DNA of 64,000 nucleotides from Acidimicrobiales bacterium. Lineage in GTDB: Bacteria > Actinomycetota > Acidimicrobiia > Acidimicrobiales > JAVJTC01. A program made the translations under genes and the position numbers. The notes under the pieces are model-generated. The model made no database searches. It saw nothing but the letters and a program-made list of their open reading frames with translations, and was not told where the DNA came from. Location of the stretch: assembly GCA_040219085.1 (NCBI GenBank), contig JAVJTC010000034.1, forward strand, positions 1-64,000, given 5' to 3'. Within the stretch, counting starts at the first letter, position 1, and each line of letters begins with the position of its first letter. Shown piece by piece: positions 26,614-35,900 of the stretch.

Positions 26614-27940
26614 GGGGACCGGAACGGTCGAGCGGGTCGTGGCCGACAACGCCGAACTCGCGACGCTGATCGAACAGAACCGCGAGCGGGGGACGTTGAC
26701 CCTCGACGAGGTCATGCGCGCCCTCACCAAAGTCGAACTGTCCGAGGACGTCATCGTCGCGGTCCGCCAGCACTGCGCGTCCGAGGGGATCCAACTCGAC
26801 GAGTCGGTACCCGACGCCGACGAGGAGGACACCGAAGGCGAAGAGGACGAGGATGGCGAGCCCGCCACCTCCGAGTACTCGCCGGCGGAGACAGCCCACC
26901 GGTCGGTGGCCCAGTTGCTCATCCAGTTGGAGGAACTCGACGTCGACACCCGTTCGGCGCGCCGCAAGCGGATGGCAGCCGTCGGGTGGGCCCGAACCCT
27001 CGAATCCGGCGGGACATCGGACCCGGTGCGGCTCTACCTCAAGGAGATAGGCCGCGTACCGCTGCTGACCGGCGCGGACGAGGTCTCGCTCGCCAAGCGG
27101 ATGGAAGCGGGTCTGGCCGCCACCGCTCAACTCGAGCGGCTCGGCGAGGAGGGCACGCTTCGGGACCTGCCCGTTGCCGATCGTCGTCGCCTCTACCGCG
27201 CCTCCCGTGACGGCGAAGAGGCCAAGCGGCAGCTGACCCGGGCCAACCTGCGGCTCGTGGTGTCCATCGCTAAGCGGTATGTCGGGCGGGGGATGCAGCT
27301 TCTGGATCTCATCCAAGAGGGGAACCTCGGGCTGATGCGTGCCGTCGAGAAGTTCGACTACACGAAGGGCTTCAAGTTCTCCACGTACGCCACGTGGTGG
27401 ATCCGCCAGGCGATCACGCGGTCCATCGCCGATCAGGCACGCACAATCCGGATTCCGGTGCACATGGTCGAGTCCATGAACAAGGTGATCCGCATCCAGC
27501 GTCAGATGATGCAGGAGCTGGAGCGTGAGCCGACCATCGACGAACTCGCGGACCGCGTCGACATGACACCGGCCCGCGTCCAGGAGATCCTGCGGATCTC
27601 CCAGGACCCCCTCTCCCTGGACTCACCGGTGGGGGAGGACGACTCCAACCTCGGTGACTTCATCGAGGACCAGACGATCGAAGCGCCTGCCGATGCCGCG
27701 GCCCGGATGATGCTCGGCGAGGCGGTCATCCGCGCCCTCGACGACCTGAACGACCGCGAGAAGCAGGTCCTCCGGCTGCGTTTCGGTCTGGAGGACGGCC
27801 GGATCCGCACGCTCGAGGAGGTCGGCCGGGAGTTCGGCGTGACCCGCGAGCGGATCCGCCAGATCGAGGCCAAGACGCTCGCGAAGCTGCGCCATCCCCA
27901 GCGCAGCGAGAAGCTGCGCGACTACCTCGAGGGTGACTGA
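26606..27940 (+). CDS. rpoD: principal RNA polymerase sigma factor RpoD/SigA
   Basis: A 444-aa housekeeping sigma factor. An acidic N-terminal region 1.1 (to about 95) precedes region 1.2 ([17 protein letters not shown]). Region 2 is [20 protein letters not shown], then [20 protein letters not shown]; region 3 starts [13 protein letters not shown]. Region 4.2 is [20 protein letters not shown]. These match essential group 1 sigma factors that read TTGACA/TATAAT-like promoters. The ATG lies inside the last codons of dnaG, indicating coupled translation. Confidence 0.97.
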   Translation: MTEGTGTVERVVADNAELATLIEQNRERGTLTLDEVMRALTKVELSEDVIVAVRQHCASEGIQLDESVPDADEEDTEGEEDEDGEPATSEYSPAETAHRSVAQLLIQLEELDVDTRSARRKRMAAVGWARTLESGGTSDPVRLYLKEIGRVPLLTGADEVSLAKRMEAGLAATAQLERLGEEGTLRDLPVADRRRLYRASRDGEEAKRQLTRANLRLVVSIAKRYVGRGMQLLDLIQEGNLGLMRAVEKFDYTKGFKFSTYATWWIRQAITRSIADQARTIRIPVHMVESMNKVIRIQRQMMQELEREPTIDELADRVDMTPARVQEILRISQDPLSLDSPVGEDDSNLGDFIEDQTIEAPADAAARMMLGEAVIRALDDLNDREKQVLRLRFGLEDGRIRTLEEVGREFGVTRERIRQIEAKTLAKLRHPQRSEKLRDYLEGD

Positions 27941-27980
27941 AGCCGTCGAAACGCGGGGTCGTCGTCGCGCGGTGCGCTGG

Positions 27981-27986
27981 TATCCT
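27981..27986 (+). promoter_or_regulatory. candidate -10 box of tRNA-Asn
   Basis: TATCCT lies 11 bases upstream of the tRNA-Asn 5' end. No convincing -35 was seen. Confidence 0.4.
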
Positions 27987-27997
27987 GCGGCGGTCCT

Positions 27998-28070
27998 TCC
28001 GGGGTAGCTCAGCTGGCAGAGCAACTGACTGTTAATCAGTGGGTCGTGGGTTCGAGCCCCACCCCCGGAG
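27998..28070 (+). tRNA. tRNA-Asn (GTT)
   Basis: A 73-nt cloverleaf. Acceptor TCCGGGG pairs with CCCCGGA; the D arm has GCTC...GAGC; the anticodon stem ACTGA/TCAGT encloses loop CTGTTAA with anticodon GTT (28031-28033). The T arm contains GTTCGAG. Discriminator G. CCA is not encoded. It reads AAC and AAU codons. Confidence 0.95.
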
Positions 28071-28151
28071 CAAGTTCGTCCCTCCCTGTAGGCCCGGCGC
28101 GTCGTGCACCGGCAGCCGACGGGCGTCCGGGTCGCTTCACGGGGTCGCCGT

Positions 28152-28157
28152 TAGGAT
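28152..28157 (+). promoter_or_regulatory. candidate -10 box of CAT-anticodon tRNA
   Basis: TAGGAT ends 6 bases before the first base of the mature tRNA, consistent with transcription starting at or next to the tRNA 5' end. Confidence 0.45.
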
Positions 28158-28163
28158 CCGTGC

Positions 28164-28236
28164 GGGCCCGTAGCTCAGTGGTCAGAGCAGACGACTCATA
28201 ATCGTTAGGTCGCGGGTTCGATCCCCGCCGGGCCCA
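28164..28236 (+). tRNA. tRNA with CAT anticodon, probably tRNA-Ile2 (lysidine type)
   Basis: A 73-nt cloverleaf. Acceptor GGGCCCG/CGGGCCC, anticodon stem GACGA/TCGTT, loop CTCATAA with anticodon CAT (28197-28199), discriminator A, no encoded CCA. It is not an initiator, because position 1 pairs normally with 72. The acceptor C4-G69 and C5-G68 pairs and the G27-U43 pair match features I recall for bacterial tRNA-Ile2, whose C34 is changed to lysidine by TilS to read AUA. Elongator tRNA-Met is the alternative. Confidence 0.85.
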
Positions 28237-28297
28237 CTCTGACGAGGACCGCCATCGTGCCGGGCGTCCACGGCCCGGGGCGCGCGACCATTGGCGC

Positions 28298-29089
28298 ATG
28301 AACGAGACGATGACACCGCGGGGACTCCTGGTCGACATCGACGGTGTGCTGGTGGTGTCATGGGAGGCGATCGAAGGCAGCGCTGACGCGTTGTCGGCGT
28401 GTCGCAGGGCGGGGATCGGGCTGCGGTTCCTGACCAACACCACTTCGGCGTCGCGCAACGTCATCGCCGGTCGTCTCGACGCCGCAGGGATCGCCGTCGA
28501 CGTCGAGGAGATCATGACCGCGCCCGCTGCCACGGCAGCCTGGCTCGACGTCGAGTACCCCGAGGCGCGCTGCTACGTGATCAACAGTGGCGATCTCGGT
28601 GACGATTTCGCCGGTGTCCACCGGGTGGGAGCCGATGAGCATGCCGACGTGGTCGTGTTGGGCGGGGCAGGTGAGGAGTTCTCCTACACCCAGATGAATC
28701 ACGCGCTGGGTCTGCTGCTCGATGGAGCCGCGCTGGTAGCCATGCACCGGAACCTGTACTGGCGAACCGCCGAGGGCCTGAACCTCGACACGGGCGCGTA
28801 TCTCGCAGCGCTCGAAGAGGCCTCCGGGGTGTCCGCGACCGTGGTCGGCAAGCCCTCTGGCGAGTTCTTCGGGGCGGCCTTGGAAGCCCTGGGTCTCGAC
28901 GCCGGTGGGGTCGCGATGGTCGGCGACGACATCGACAACGACGTACTCGCGGCCCAGGCCGTCGGACTCACCGGGATCCTCGTCAAGACGGGCAAGTACC
29001 GGCCCGAGGCCATGACCGATGCCGATGGCCGCCCCGACATCATTCTCGACTCCATCGCCGACCTGCCTTCAGCCCTCGGATTGAACTGA
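28298..29089 (+). CDS. HAD-superfamily class IIA hydrolase
   Basis: A 263-aa phosphatase. HAD motif I is LLVDIDGVLVV (nucleophile Asp in DIDG), motif II is FLTNTTSASR, the motif III lysine is in VVGKPSGEFF and motif IV is AMVGDDIDNDV. The cap lies between motifs II and III, as in class IIA, with length close to LHPP-like and TIGR01458 proteins. The substrate is not known; phosphoamino acids and phosphosugars are possible. ATG 28298 is used; ATG 28310 is also possible. Confidence 0.85.
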   Translation: MNETMTPRGLLVDIDGVLVVSWEAIEGSADALSACRRAGIGLRFLTNTTSASRNVIAGRLDAAGIAVDVEEIMTAPAATAAWLDVEYPEARCYVINSGDLGDDFAGVHRVGADEHADVVVLGGAGEEFSYTQMNHALGLLLDGAALVAMHRNLYWRTAEGLNLDTGAYLAALEEASGVSATVVGKPSGEFFGAALEALGLDAGGVAMVGDDIDNDVLAAQAVGLTGILVKTGKYRPEAMTDADGRPDIILDSIADLPSALGLN

Positions 29090-29115
29090 GTGAGGGTCGC
29101 CGCTCGTCGGCTGGC

Positions 29116-29158
29116 TCGACGAGAACGAGCAGGGGCCTTGACGAGAATGAGCAGGGGC
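29116..29158 (+). repeat. 21-bp imperfect tandem repeat upstream of hsp20
   Basis: Copies at 29116-29136 and 29138-29158 match at 19 of 21 bases (period 22). The second copy begins with the TTGACG -35 element of the hsp20 promoter. It may be an operator or a promoter duplication. Confidence 0.6.
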
Positions 29159-29165
29159 GTAGTGT
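29138..29165 (+). promoter_or_regulatory. candidate hsp20 promoter
   Basis: TTGACG (29138-29143) and TAGTGT (29160-29165) are separated by 16 bases. The expected start of transcription falls on the GTG start codon at 29172, giving a leaderless mRNA. Confidence 0.55.
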
Positions 29166-29171
29166 TGGGGC

Positions 29172-29558
29172 GTGAGCGCGAAGCGGCGCAGCCACGCGCG
29201 GGTCCTCGAGACCACTGAGGAAACTGCTCGGTCGATGACGGCGCAGCGCGTGCCCGTCAATGCCTATGAAGCGCCCGGCGCGTTCGTCATTCTCGCTCCG
29301 GTTCCCGGCGTCACCGCAGACGACGTGACTGTCGAGCTGTTGGAGGACCACGTCCGGTTCTGGGCCGAGCTGCGCAGCTCGGGCCCCCGGGACTTCGTGC
29401 TGCACGAGTGGGAATACGGTGGTTATGAGCGCCGCGTCGATGTTCCCGATGGCTACGGCTCCGAAATCGTCGCATCGTTGGCAAACGGCCAACTCGCGAT
29501 CCGCGTGCTGGCAGGTGAGTTCAGCCAGGAACGCCGCGTGCAACCCACATCCCGCTAG
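29172..29558 (+). CDS. Hsp20-family small heat-shock-like protein
   Basis: A 128-aa protein with an alpha-crystallin-type domain: VPVNAYEAPGAFVILAPVPG, VTADDVTVELLEDHVRF, then YERRVDVPDGYGSEIVASL and NGQLAIRV. Small heat-shock proteins hold unfolding proteins in the cytoplasm without ATP. The C-terminal I-x-I tail motif is replaced by IRV within the last strand, and the tail is short. GTG start at 29172 directly after a promoter-like sequence. No HspR-type HAIR palindrome was seen. Confidence 0.75.
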   Translation: MSAKRRSHARVLETTEETARSMTAQRVPVNAYEAPGAFVILAPVPGVTADDVTVELLEDHVRFWAELRSSGPRDFVLHEWEYGGYERRVDVPDGYGSEIVASLANGQLAIRVLAGEFSQERRVQPTSR

Positions 29559-30500
29559 TTACCGACGGTTACCGACGCGAGCGTCATTCGCGGCCGACCT
29601 CTCGGGCGGGTTCGAGTTGTCCGCAGCGAGTTGGGCGACGACGACGCCGCCGATGATGAGACCGCCCCCGACGAGGGCGATCGCGTCCGGCACGATGTCG
29701 AGGACGAGCCACGACGCGCCGAGCGCGGCGAAAGGGACGCCGAACATGTAGGCGGCGGTCTGGCTGGCGTCGAGGCGCCGCAGAGCGCGGAACCAGATGA
29801 GGTAGGGCCCCACGGTCCCGCCGAACACGAGGAAGAGCATCCAGCCCCATGCCGACGCGGGTAGGTCGTCGAGGGCCTTCGCGGCGTGCGGCATGAGCGG
29901 GATCATGGTCAGTGCCCCGGCGACGAGCACGAGCCCGACGCCGTCCACCGGCGAGTAGCGGTCCATGTCGGTCATCGTCTTCGACAACACGGTGTAGAGC
30001 GCCCAGCCGATCGGGGTGACGAGGGTGAGCGCGGCGCCCCAGGGGTTGTCGACGGTGAGTTCAGTCTCGCCGCTTCCCGCGAGGATCACGATCGTGGCCC
30101 CGCACAGCGCGATGGCGAAGCCGGCGACCTGTCGCGGGCGGATCCTCTCGGAGAGCAGCGCTACGGCCAACAGGGTGGCCCACACCGGCGACGTGGAGAC
30201 GATCACCGACGTGAGCGGTGGTGACAGGAAGCGTTGGCCGTACACGACGGGGATCTGGGTCATCGGGACGGCGACGACACCCATCAGGAGGAGTCGCGGG
30301 AGGTCCGACCGGGTCACCCGGGGCCGCTTCGCTGGCCGGCTGTACATCAGCGCGGCGAACACCGCGGCGTTGGCCGTGACCCAGATCGTGGTGAGTTGGA
30401 TCGCGTCCACGTGCTCGAGGATCCTGGCGATCGCCGGGAAGGTGAACCCCCAGAGGATCACGTTTGCCACGAGTGACCCGTGGAGGGCGACCTTGTGCAT
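29559..30500 (-). CDS. EamA/DMT-family membrane transporter
   Basis: A 313-aa protein with about ten hydrophobic segments, beginning LVANVILWGFTFPAIARIL, in two EamA halves. The duplicated motifs include PPLTSVIVSTSPVWATLLAVA in the first half and AAYMFGVPFAALGASWLVL in the second. Drug/metabolite transporters export small metabolites or amino acids; substrate is not predictable. The ATG at 30500 matches the first membrane segment. It diverges from the molybdopterin gene across 234 bases. Confidence 0.85.
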   Translation of the reverse strand: MHKVALHGSLVANVILWGFTFPAIARILEHVDAIQLTTIWVTANAAVFAALMYSRPAKRPRVTRSDLPRLLLMGVVAVPMTQIPVVYGQRFLSPPLTSVIVSTSPVWATLLAVALLSERIRPRQVAGFAIALCGATIVILAGSGETELTVDNPWGAALTLVTPIGWALYTVLSKTMTDMDRYSPVDGVGLVLVAGALTMIPLMPHAAKALDDLPASAWGWMLFLVFGGTVGPYLIWFRALRRLDASQTAAYMFGVPFAALGASWLVLDIVPDAIALVGGGLIIGGVVVAQLAADNSNPPERSAANDARVGNRR

Positions 30501-30734
30501 CCGCGCGAACGCTACTCGGAGCGGGCGCAGCGCAGGCCTGGTGTCACGGTTCGGAGTCCGAGTGCCTCGGCCGGCCGCGACGTCGTCCTGGTCGACGACG
30601 ACTTCGACTGTGAGATAACGGGAAGTGTCGTCCTGGGCGACGACGACGTCCCGCAAAACCTGGCGGTCGCGCCGGCGCGCCGTGGGAGACTGGCACTGCC
30701 GCACGGGATCGTGCGAGAGGAAGGGTTTCGGCCT

Positions 30735-32917
30735 ATGAGGAGAGTGGCGCTCGCCCACTGGGGCGCGTACGAGATCGGGTCCGACGGGTCTTTGCGCGGC
30801 ACCCCTACCGATCCCGACCCCTCGACGATCGGACTACCGGCAGACGCCCTTCGATCACAGCGGGTCCTCGCTCCGATGGTTCGCAGGTCATGGCTCGACC
30901 ACGGCGTCCTCAGCCACCCGGAACGTCGCGGCGTGGACGATCTCCTCCCCGTCGAATGGGACCGCGCCCTCGACATCGTCGCCGAGGCGTTCGAGACGAT
31001 CCGCGACGCTCACGGAAACGAATCGATCTTCGCCGGTTCCTACGGGTGGGCCAGCGCGGGGCGCTTCCACCACGCCCAGAGTCAACTCAAGCGCTTCCTC
31101 AACTGCCTCGGGGGCTACGTCGACAGCGTCGGGACCTACAGCACCGGTGCCGCGGAGGTCGTCGCTCCCCGGGTGACGGGCCTCTCAGAAGCAGAGCTCG
31201 AACGGATCGCACCCCCACTCGACGAGGTCGTCGCCAACACCGATCTGGTGGTGAGCTTCGGGGGGTTCCCCGCCGGCAACACCCAGGTCGCGGGCGGCGG
31301 GCCGACCGAACACCTCTACAGGCCATCGCTGCGCGCACTGCGCGACCGGGGTTGTCGGTTCGTCACGATCGGCCCACTCCGGGGCGGATTCGACCGCGAG
31401 CTCGGCGCCGAGTGGATTCCCATGCGCCCCGGGACCGACGCCGCGATGATGATCGGTCTCGCCTCGGAGCTGGTCGGCCGCGCTACCACGTCGGCGGCTT
31501 CGGCTCCGCTCCTCGCGAACGACCTCGGACCGTTCCTCGCCTACCTCCGCGGCGACGACAGGGGTGCTCCACGGGACGCGACGTGGGCCGCATCGATCTG
31601 CGACGTCGACGCCGATGTGATCCGTGGGCTCGCAACGGCCCTGGGGCGGCGCCGGTCGCTCGTGAACGCGACCTGGTCGACCCAGCGCACCGAGAACGGG
31701 GAACAGGCGGTGTGGTCGCTGCTCGCGCTCGGCGTCGTCATCGGCCAGATGGGTCGACCCGGGTGTGGCGTCGCGTTCGGGTACGGCTCGATGGGATCGA
31801 TCGGCGACCCCGTCGTGCGTCCGAGCCTTCCGGCGCTTCCCCGGGGTGCCAACCCCGTGGGAGTCACCATCCCCGTGTCGCGCATAGCGGATGCCCTCGA
31901 GTCGCCGGGTGGGCGGTACATGTTCGACGGCGCCAGCGCCACCTATCCCGACATCCGCCTCGTCTGGTGGTGCGGGGGCAACCCGTTCCACCACGCCCAG
32001 GATCTCAACCGGCTGTCGCGTGCCTTCACGCGGCCCGAGGCCGTGATCGTCAACGAGCCCTACCTGACCGCGACCGCCGCCCGTGCCGACGTGGTCCTCG
32101 CCTCGACTCTGGGCGCCGAGCGCCGCGACATCGGCGGCGCGTCGACCGGGCGTCACATCGTGTTGACCACACCGGTCGGTCCACCGCCCGGTGACGCCCG
32201 CGACGACCACGAGATCTTCGTGGCGATGGCGCGCCGCCTCGGTGTCGAACACGAGTTCACCGGCGGCCGGGACCCCGAGGCGTGGATGGAGTCGTTCTAC
32301 GAGAAGGCCATAGCGAACGAACCCTCTCGTCACCCACGTGGGAGGTCGCCGTCGCTGATGGGTTGATCGAACGTAGCGCCACCGGGCCGACCGGTCGGCT
32401 CGCGGCGTTCCTGGCGGACCCCGACGGCTGCCCACTCCCGACCGTGTCGGGACGACTCGAGATCACCGTCGGCGAAGCCGAGCACCTTCTCGGACCCGGG
32501 GCCCGCGTGCACCCGGCGTGGTACGAGCCGACCGAGTGGTTGGGTTCGGCTGCGCCGGGACAGTTGCACCTCGTCACGCCGATGCCCTCGACGCGGCTCC
32601 ACTCCCAGTTCGCAGCGCTCGAAGCCGAAGTACCCCCGGCTCGGCTCAATGCCGTGACGGCACGGGACGTGGGCGTCAGCGACGGTCAGGAGGTCAGGGT
32701 CGTCAACGATCGCGGTTCGTGCGCGGCACGGATCGTCGTGACGCCGGACGTGGCCGACGGGGTGTTGGTCATCGAGAACGGCCGCTGGCTCGACGTCGAC
32801 GTAGACGGCCACTGCCGCCGCGGCAACGTCAACGTCGTGACGTCGGACAGGCCGACGTCGTCGTGGGGGCAGGCGACCGCCGCCCACAGCTGTCTGGTGC
32901 GCCTCGAACCCGCCTAG
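30735..32917 (+). pseudogene. molybdopterin oxidoreductase (BisC/TorA-like), frameshifted
   Basis: Two overlapping frames together make one DMSO-reductase-family enzyme. The first (30735-32366, 543 aa) has the start VALAHWGAYEI, the Mo-ligand region GSYGWASAGRFHHAQ with its serine, and VWWCGGNPFHHAQDLNRL. The second (to 32917) supplies the C-terminal molybdopterin-binding domain: GCPLPTVSGRLEI, LHLVTPMPSTRLHSQF and DGQEVRVVNDRG. One base missing near 32333-32336 (a C-run in CACCCACG) accounts for the break and would restore about 727 aa. The family reduces S- and N-oxides. No twin-arginine signal is seen, so a cytoplasmic BisC-like role is likely. True mutation, sequencing error or frameshifting cannot be separated here. 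Confidence 0.75.
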
Positions 32918-32960
32918 ACAGCGCGCCGGGAGCCGTCGGGGTCCGCCGCCGAAACGATCG

Positions 32961-35900
32961 CTAGATACAGGAACCGAGTAGCTGGTAGAGGCGCCCGCCC
33001 GGTCCCGGCGCGAGGAAAGGCGTCCACGGGGTCGTGCCCGTCGGGTAGTCGATCTGGGCTTCGGCCGTGTACAGCGGGAAGCCGTTGGTGAGATCGGGCC
33101 CCGCCGGGACGGAGTTCAGAGCGACCGAGTCCGCCTGCAGAAGCGACGCCTCGAGCTCGGCGATGCACTGGGCGCCCCTCGGCCCGGCCAGGAGTTGAGG
33201 CATCACCGTCGCGATCACGCCGTCACGGTCGCCGCTCGCCAGCGCGGCGTCGACGCGGGTGAAGAACTCCTCGAGCAGGACCCGCGTGAGGTGCTCGTCG
33301 GGGTCGCCGTCGAAGGCTTCGCGGGGCTGGCTTCCGTCGATGTCGGGCGGGATCGTGTCGTCGGCGTCGAAGTCGACGACGTCTCCCGGTACAGGGAGAA
33401 GTGGGTCGTCGATACCGGCGCCGCTGATGTCGCCGCCCGATGTGGCGGGATCGGGGATCGCGCCGGGTTCGCCGTCGTTGTGGAAGGCGGTGGCGCGGTA
33501 GCTGAGCTCACCGTCGGGGAGTTCCTCGCGGGGGATCAGCCACACGAGCGTGTCGTCGAACTCGATGACCGCAGCAGCGGAGTAGCGGGGAAGCCCCGGG
33601 ATCCCGTCGCTGAAGCCGTCGGCGTGCATCTGGCGGTCGCCGTCCTCGTCGATCTCGAGGCGGTACCAGAACTCGGTTCCATCGAAGAAGTCGGCGTCGA
33701 ACTCGGGCGGGGCGGAGTAGTCGGTGTCGTCCTCGGCGTCGTCGAAGGCGAGCCCGTAGGTGAAGCTGCGCGCGCCCTCGCCGATCGGTCCGGCCAGTTC
33801 CACGCCGACCATGACGAACTCACCCTCAGGGGCGGGCCCTGCTCCGATCGGGCACGTGACGCGGTACTCGTCGGTGACGCCGCCGCAGGGGAACGCCGAG
33901 GCGTTCATCAGCCGGCGCACGCGCTCGTCGACGAGGCGGATGATCGCGGACCACACCTGGTCTATCTGGGAACCGGGGAGAGGTTGCCCGTCGACGCCGA
34001 CGATGGAGAACGTGATCTCGTCCTCGTCGGGGTCGTCTTCGATCACCAGGAACTGCGCGGCGCCGTCCGGGCCGGCGAATCGGGCGACGACCTCCTGGTA
34101 GCGGCTCAGATCCGGGCCCGCGGGGGTGGGTTCAGGCGTCGGCTCCGGGGTCGGTTCGGGAGTGGCGTCGGGTTCCTCCGTCGGCTCCGGGGTGGGGTCG
34201 GGCTCCTGCGTGGGTTCGGGGGTCGGTTCGGCGGAGGCGGTAGCCGTAGGTGTCGGGTCCGATGCTGTCTCGTCGTCGTCACCGCCGCCGGACAGGGCGA
34301 TCACGCCGACGACGACGGCGATGACGGCCACGACGACGCCACCGATGATGATCGGGAACTTGAACTTCGATCCGCCGCCATCGTCTCCTTCACCGGCGGG
34401 GGTGTCGTCGGTGCCGGTGGGCGGCGGGGGCGGTCCCGCGTCTCGGCGGACCGTGCGGTCCTCGACGAAACCGGTGCTGTCGTCCCACAGCGGGTCGGGG
34501 TCGCCGACCCTCGCCAGGCGTTCGCGCCTTCTGATCTCCCGCTGGCTGTCGGTGATCGACACCAACGCCTCATAGACCGCGTTGAGCACGCTGGTTCGGA
34601 AGGTCGACCGATCGTCGGTGTCGTGGTCGCTTCCGACGATCATCCTCGGAAGGTTCCGCCGGACGTCCCAGACCCGCAGGTAGCAGCTCCAACCGCTGTA
34701 GGACCGCACCTCGCTCTCGGGATCGAGCTCGTCGTCTCGCTGCTCCCACTCGTGATACGCGAGATCGATGACGAACCAGCCGGCGAGGACCTGATCACGC
34801 CGCATCCACAGCGGTACGCGGATATCGATCGGCCGCCCGTGCTGATCGAGCGGGAAGCGCATGACCGTCCGGTGCTTCTCGAGGCTGTCGGGATCCGGAT
34901 CCCTCTGGCAGTTCCCGGGAGAGAAGGTCAACATCCCCTCGACGTCGAACCCGTAGGCCCGGAGTGCGTCCTCGGCGGCGAATCGGGCCCGCAGGTGGTC
35001 CGGGTGCATGGCCTGGTCCGACCGGGGCTCCAGAGCGAAGCCGAACGAGGGCCCCGCCCATCCGATCGCCCTCGCCGCGTCCCAGCGCTCCTTGGGGACG
35101 GGTTCCCCCGACCGCCAGGCCTGGACCTCTTCGGGCGTCGCCGGCGCGACCTCGGGCTCCTCGGCGACGTCATCCGCGCCTTCCCGCGCGTCCAGTTCGG
35201 CCTCCACGGCGGCGACGGCGGCCTCCACTTCGGATCCGATCCCGATGGTCGCGTCCTCGGTCGCTGAGCGGGTTTCGTCGTCCTCATCGTCGGCCATCCC
35301 GGCGATGTCGGGACACATCTCGCGCTCGCACCGCTCGAGTAGCTCCCTCAGAATGGCGAGCCTGGACTCCGCGCGGCGGGCCACCCGCTCGTCGTTGTCC
35401 GCGCCGCGCAGCAGCTCCCGGCGTTCGAATCCGTCGGCATCGAGGGCACGCCGTCGGTCTCTCGCCGCTCGTCTGGCGCAGGCGACGATGAAGTGTCGTT
35501 TGTAGGCGATCTCGTCGCAGAGGGCCTGGCAGTGCGGGCAGTCGCTGGTGGGACGTACCGAGGCGATCTCCTCGGCGATCTCGGGTGAGTTGACGGCGCT
35601 CTCCATGTTCGTGAATCGCTCGGCGTCGCTCGGGGGGTCGCAGAGGAGGTCGCGGCAGTAGCGGAGTCGGATTCGGGCACGCCACTCGGCCTCCTCGGCG
35701 TCGACCAGCGCTTCGGGTGAGCGCAGCTCGCCGAGGAGATTCGCATCGTCGAGAGCCGAGCGGTGCCGCTGGGCGTCCCGAAGAGCGTCGTAGTCCTCAC
35801 GACACGGCTCGCAGATCTCGTCGCGGGGATCCCGGTCCGGGACACCGATCGGCTCGACCTCGGTCTCGACGCCGGTCTCGGATAGCGGAAGGTCGTCGGG

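Noticed and set aside
28164-28236. Initiator tRNA-fMet
   Set aside because: Bacterial initiators have an unpaired position 1-72; here G1 pairs with C72.
28036-28533. 165-codon minus-strand reading frame with RRGSNPRPNDYESSALTTEL
   Set aside because: This is the well-known false translation of the antisense strand of tRNA genes; it runs over both tRNAs and opposite the HAD gene.
34122-34256. Possible CRISPR-like or intergenic short repeat
   Set aside because: The repeat is irregular, in frame and codes for a Thr-Pro-Glu-Pro linker inside a gene.
33195-35267. 690-codon plus-strand reading frame
   Set aside because: It lies opposite the 1145-aa membrane-protein gene. Its composition is a codon-bias shadow, with no domain; the minus-strand frame has cysteine repeats, a membrane helix and a linker in sensible order.
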